A stretch of DNA of 64,000 bases. Source: SCBR16-9 sp964537975 (GTDB taxonomy: Bacteria > Hydrogenedentota > Hydrogenedentia > Hydrogenedentales > SCBR16-9). The stretch covers positions 22,495-86,494 of the forward strand of contig CAZIDP010000013.1 in assembly GCA_964537975.1 (NCBI GenBank). Reading direction: 5' to 3'. Position 1 is the first letter of the stretch, and every line of letters starts with the position of its first letter. Both the position numbers and the translations under genes were made by a program. This document shows, in pieces, positions 60,772 through 64,000 of this stretch. Under the pieces are notes generated by a model. It saw nothing but the letters and a program-made list of their open reading frames with translations, did not search any database and was not told the origin of the DNA.

Positions 60772-62580
60772 GTGCCAAAAAAACTCGTCAAGGTCATGAA
60801 CACTGCATTCAGAGACGGGTTCCAATCGGTTCTGGGTGCCCGCGCGCTCTCCAAAGACTATCTGCCCGCCGTCGAAGCATGCCGAGAAGCAGGTATTACC
60901 CACTTTGAAGCAGGAGGTGGAGCAATGTATCAGTCGCTTTACTTCTATTGCAACGAGAATGCCTTTGACACCATGGATGCCTTCCGCAATGCGGCTGGCC
61001 CCGATGCCAATCTGCAAACACTTTCAAGAGGTATCAATGTTGTAGCACTTGAATCTCAAAGCAGTGACATCATCGATCTGCATGCGAAGATGTTCAAAAA
61101 ACATGGCATGACAACAATCCGTAATTTTGATGCGCTAAACGACGTCGATAATTTAATCTGGAGTGGTCAATGCATTGCCAATGCAGGACTTCATCACGAA
61201 GTGTGCGTGACATTGATGGAACTGCCACCAGGCTGTGAAGGCGCACACACTCCGGAATTTTATATCGATACACTGAAGAAGATACTGGATGCCGATATTC
61301 CATATCATTCGGTGTGTTTTAAAGATGCCTCTGGTACTGCTGTACCTTCAAAAGTATATGAAACCATAAAACAAGCCCGGAAACTACTACCGGAAGGTAC
61401 AGAAATCCGGTTCCATACCCACGAGACCGCTGGCATCAGTGTCTTGGGTTACAAAGCAGCTCTGGATGCCGGTGCCGACGGTATCGATCTGTCTTTGGCT
61501 CCTTGCTCTGGCGGCACATGCCAACCGGATTATGCCGTGATGTGGCATGCATTGCGCGGTACGGACTATGACTTGGGTATTGACATTGATAAAGTCATGG
61601 AAGCAGAAACCATCTTCAAAGAATGCATGAAAGATTACTTCATGCCCCCGGAAGCAACAACAGTGGAACCATTGATTCCCTGGTCACCCATGCCAGGTGG
61701 TGCGCTCACGGCAAACACCCAGATGTTACGCGACAACAATATCATGGACAGGTATGATGAAATAATCCGGGCAATGCGGGAAGTAGTGCGACTGGGCGGA
61801 TTTGGCACTTCGGTAACTCCCGTATCGCAGTTCTACTTCCAGCAGGCCTTTAATAATGTACTCTTTGGTCCCTGGAAGAAAATTGCCGATGGGTATGGCA
61901 AGATGGTGTTGGGTTATTTCGGCAAGACCCCGGTTCCACCCGATCCAGAGATTGTTAAAATCGCCTCCGAACAAATGGGCTTGGAGCCGACAACAGAAAA
62001 GCCACTGGACATGAATGATGCCGATCCCAAAAAAGGGATTGAAGCCATGAAGAAAATTCTCGAAGCAGAGGGACTGGATCAAACCGACGAAAACATCTTT
62101 ATTGCAGCATCGTGTAAAGACAAGGGGATTGCATTCTTAAAAGGGGAAGGCAAAATTGGAATTCGCCTTAAAGAACAAGAAGCACCTAAAGTCGAAAGCA
62201 CAACACAATCTGCCAATATGTTCAAGGTGTCGGTAAATGGGAAGTCATTCAAAGTCCAGCTCGATGGCAACCAGGCCAAAGTCAATGGCAAATCATATGA
62301 TGTGAACGTAGAAGAAACCACAGGAACCGACGCGGATAAAGGTGGCGGCGTGACTGTTCAAACAACATTTAATGTCAACGCGCCCATGCCTGGAAACATC
62401 AATAAATTATTGGTCGATGAAGGCGACTCTGTTAACGAAGGAGATGTGCTTCTCATTCTCGAAGCTATGAAAATGGAGGTGGAGATCAAGGCACCAAAAG
62501 CCGGTATTATAGCTGCCGTGCAGGTTAAAGTTGGTGATCAAGTTAACAGTGGCGTAACTCTGGTTCTGATTGGTGAATGA
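60772..62580 (+). CDS. oadA: Oxaloacetate decarboxylase alpha subunit with biotinyl domain
   Basis: Carboxyltransferase component of 602 residues. The N-terminal barrel starts VMNTAFRDGFQSVLGARALS and holds metal-site segments such as FKDASGTAVPSKV and IRFHTHETAGISVLGY; PGCSGGTCQP-like and LGGFGTSVTPVSQFYF follow. A linker leads to a C-terminal biotinyl domain (about 525-602) with the biotin lysine K567 in EAMKMEV. GTG start with AAGGAAC upstream. Could also serve as pyruvate carboxylase subunit B, but the neighbours oadG and oadB indicate the Na+-pumping enzyme. Confidence 0.95.
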   Translation: MPKKLVKVMNTAFRDGFQSVLGARALSKDYLPAVEACREAGITHFEAGGGAMYQSLYFYCNENAFDTMDAFRNAAGPDANLQTLSRGINVVALESQSSDIIDLHAKMFKKHGMTTIRNFDALNDVDNLIWSGQCIANAGLHHEVCVTLMELPPGCEGAHTPEFYIDTLKKILDADIPYHSVCFKDASGTAVPSKVYETIKQARKLLPEGTEIRFHTHETAGISVLGYKAALDAGADGIDLSLAPCSGGTCQPDYAVMWHALRGTDYDLGIDIDKVMEAETIFKECMKDYFMPPEATTVEPLIPWSPMPGGALTANTQMLRDNNIMDRYDEIIRAMREVVRLGGFGTSVTPVSQFYFQQAFNNVLFGPWKKIADGYGKMVLGYFGKTPVPPDPEIVKIASEQMGLEPTTEKPLDMNDADPKKGIEAMKKILEAEGLDQTDENIFIAASCKDKGIAFLKGEGKIGIRLKEQEAPKVESTTQSANMFKVSVNGKSFKVQLDGNQAKVNGKSYDVNVEETTGTDADKGGGVTVQTTFNVNAPMPGNINKLLVDEGDSVNEGDVLLILEAMKMEVEIKAPKAGIIAAVQVKVGDQVNSGVTLVLIGE

Positions 62581-62651
62581 TAACGATTGCCAGGTGCATG
62601 AATCTTCATTCATAGTAGCCAGGGAGATATAAACAAGGGAGAATTTGTCTC

Positions 62652-63791
62652 GTGGAAACGGTTACAACGTTATGGGAATCAACCGGAATATATAACTTCA
62701 GCTTGCCCAATCTTATCATGATTGCAGTAGGTTTGTTGTTGGTCTGGCTGGCAGTACATAAAAAATTTGAACCATTGTTATTGTTGCCCATCGGTTTCGG
62801 AGGTATCCTCGCGAATGTACCCTTGATTCAAATGAGCGATGTTGGAGAAAACGGTTTCCTGGGCATCATTTCTGCAATGGGGCTGGATAACGGTCTATTC
62901 CCACTGCTTATTTTCATGGGTGTCGGTGCCATGACAGACTTTGGCCCCCTGTTGGCCAACCCCAAAACGGCACTATTGGGTGCCGCTGCGCAATTCGGTA
63001 TCTTTTCAACATTGATAGGCGCATTGCTTCTGACCATGCTGTTTCCACAGATCAATTTTTCCCTGTCCGACGCAGCAGCTATAGGCATCATTGGTGGCGC
63101 AGATGGTCCCACCGCCATATTTCTATCCAGCCGAATAGCACCCGATTTGCTCGGAGCAATCGCGGTGGCAGCCTACTCCTACATGGCGCTGGTGCCAATC
63201 ATTCAACCACCTATTATGCGACTGCTGACAACAGAAGAAGAACGTAAAATTGAGATGAAGCAGTTGCGCCATGTACGCCAGGTGGAAAAGATTGTCTTCC
63301 CTATCATTGTGTTACTCCTCTGCATCATGCTGCTTCCCAGCGCAACACCATTAATAGGCGCACTCATGTTTGGAAACTTGCTCAAAGAATCCGGCGTTGT
63401 AGACCGCCTTTCAAAAACCGCACAAAACGAATTAATCAACATAGTAACCATACTCCTGGGGCTTGCCGTTGGCGGCAAACTCGCAGCCGACAAATTCCTC
63501 ACCTTTGAGACCATAGGAATCCTCTTGCTGGGACTGGTTGCCTTCGCGATCGGCACTGCCACAGGCATCATCCTGGCCAAAGTAATGAATCGTTTCTCAA
63601 AAGATAATATCAATCCCCTCATCGGGGCCGCAGGGGTCTCTGCTGTGCCAATGGCCGCACGGGTAGTAAACAAAGTTGGGCTGGAAGCAAACCATCACAA
63701 TGCTTTGCTCATGCATGCTATGGGACCAAACGTAGCCGGGGTTATCGGTTCCGCAGTAGCGGCTGGTATCATCATTGCCATGTTGGGTTAA
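62652..63791 (+). CDS. oadB: Na+-translocating decarboxylase beta subunit
   Basis: Membrane carboxybiotin decarboxylase of 379 residues with about nine to eleven TM helices. The sodium-binding aspartate lies in GGADGPTAIF (D151). Other landmarks are GVGAMTDFGPLLANP and GAAGVSAVPMAARVV near the end, both typical of OadB/GcdB/MmdB. GTG start with AAGGGAG upstream. Last gene of the operon. The pump couples decarboxylation to sodium export; the acid substrate is set by the alpha subunit. Confidence 0.95.
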   Translation: METVTTLWESTGIYNFSLPNLIMIAVGLLLVWLAVHKKFEPLLLLPIGFGGILANVPLIQMSDVGENGFLGIISAMGLDNGLFPLLIFMGVGAMTDFGPLLANPKTALLGAAAQFGIFSTLIGALLLTMLFPQINFSLSDAAAIGIIGGADGPTAIFLSSRIAPDLLGAIAVAAYSYMALVPIIQPPIMRLLTTEEERKIEMKQLRHVRQVEKIVFPIIVLLLCIMLLPSATPLIGALMFGNLLKESGVVDRLSKTAQNELINIVTILLGLAVGGKLAADKFLTFETIGILLLGLVAFAIGTATGIILAKVMNRFSKDNINPLIGAAGVSAVPMAARVVNKVGLEANHHNALLMHAMGPNVAGVIGSAVAAGIIIAMLG

Positions 63792-64000
63792 AGCACACCA
63801 AACACATATCACTTGTAGAAGGCGTACGTAGTGTTGCTTTGGGACTAAAGCTACATTATTCCTTAACGCTCCACCAATGTGAACAATTAATGGGACATTG
63901 GGGTTTAATTCGGTAGTTGCTGTCCACAAAAAACAGCTTGCCGAACTAACCCAACTTCCGCAGTTATATTTGTAAATGGTTGATTTTATTGGATCGGAGT
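63792..64000. other. Non-coding right edge
   Basis: 209 nt after oadB with no supported ORF or clear terminator. Any following gene starts beyond the window. Confidence 0.4.

Overview
The window comes from a Gram-negative bacterium, most likely an uncultured heterotroph of the PVC/Hydrogenedentota neighbourhood (inference). The signs are a secreted enzyme ending in dockerin-like 'SELLRV-Q' repeats, a TIGR04073-type exosortase-associated protein, a pseudopilin with an H-X9-DG-like C-terminus, Tat-exported oxidoreductase- and phosphatase-like proteins, and a three-gene Na+-pumping decarboxylase. Base composition looks moderate (under about 50% GC by eye), with AT-rich intergenic stretches. I saw no rRNA, tRNA, CRISPR array, IS element or prophage.

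Layout. 1-5481 (minus): tetR, RND pump and TolC-like lipoprotein, the last cut by the window edge. 5864-14578: carbohydrate genes, comprising a galactonate-dehydratase-like enzyme, a giant secreted GH-A-type hydrolase with dockerin-like tail, a DUF1349-like protein, a UroD-family methyltransferase and a secreted GH5-like enzyme. 14575-15489: solitary Dam-type methylase. 15575-21240 (minus): Gld-like ABC export operon (ATPase, permease-GldG fusion, DUF4340). 21698-29456: an MshEN plus cyclic-nucleotide-domain protein, a GH99-like protein with a CNT transporter, thiD, a 23-residue lipoprotein gene, queF and a glycosyltransferase. 29610-38159: a CocE-type hydrolase, then a packed minus-strand run (B-box/TM protein, rlmB, membrane protein, hisG-like, phospholipase-C-like, GHKL ATPase) and an NAGPA-type glycosidase. 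38251-44213: pepF, a P1B-4 metal ATPase and an RloA/RloB (AbiL-like) defence pair. 44566-51095: Tat phosphatase-like protein with coupled membrane protein, beta-helix surface protein, Met/Gln-rich membrane peptide and a pseudopilin. 51472-54200: LutC and a LutB-LutA fusion. 54229-59893 (minus): Gfo/Idh/MocA oxidoreductase, dapA, a beta-lactamase remnant, recF-dciA, HDOD protein, an orphan small protein and the TIGR04073-like protein. 60360-63791: oadG, oadA, oadB.

How the genes fit together. Secreted hydrolases and the nucleoside transporter point to scavenging of polysaccharides and nucleosides. LutC/LutBA would oxidise lactate to pyruvate, and the oxaloacetate decarboxylase would couple central carbon flow to a sodium gradient. 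RND efflux, the metal ATPase and RloAB are stress and defence functions. The most unusual items are the 23-residue lipoprotein gene with its own Shine-Dalgarno and terminator, the ATPase-less MshEN/cyclic-nucleotide fusion, the GHKL ATPase embedded in a housekeeping-like gene run, the Met/Gln-rich membrane peptide, and key-residue substitutions in DapA, HisG and the CNT transporter.
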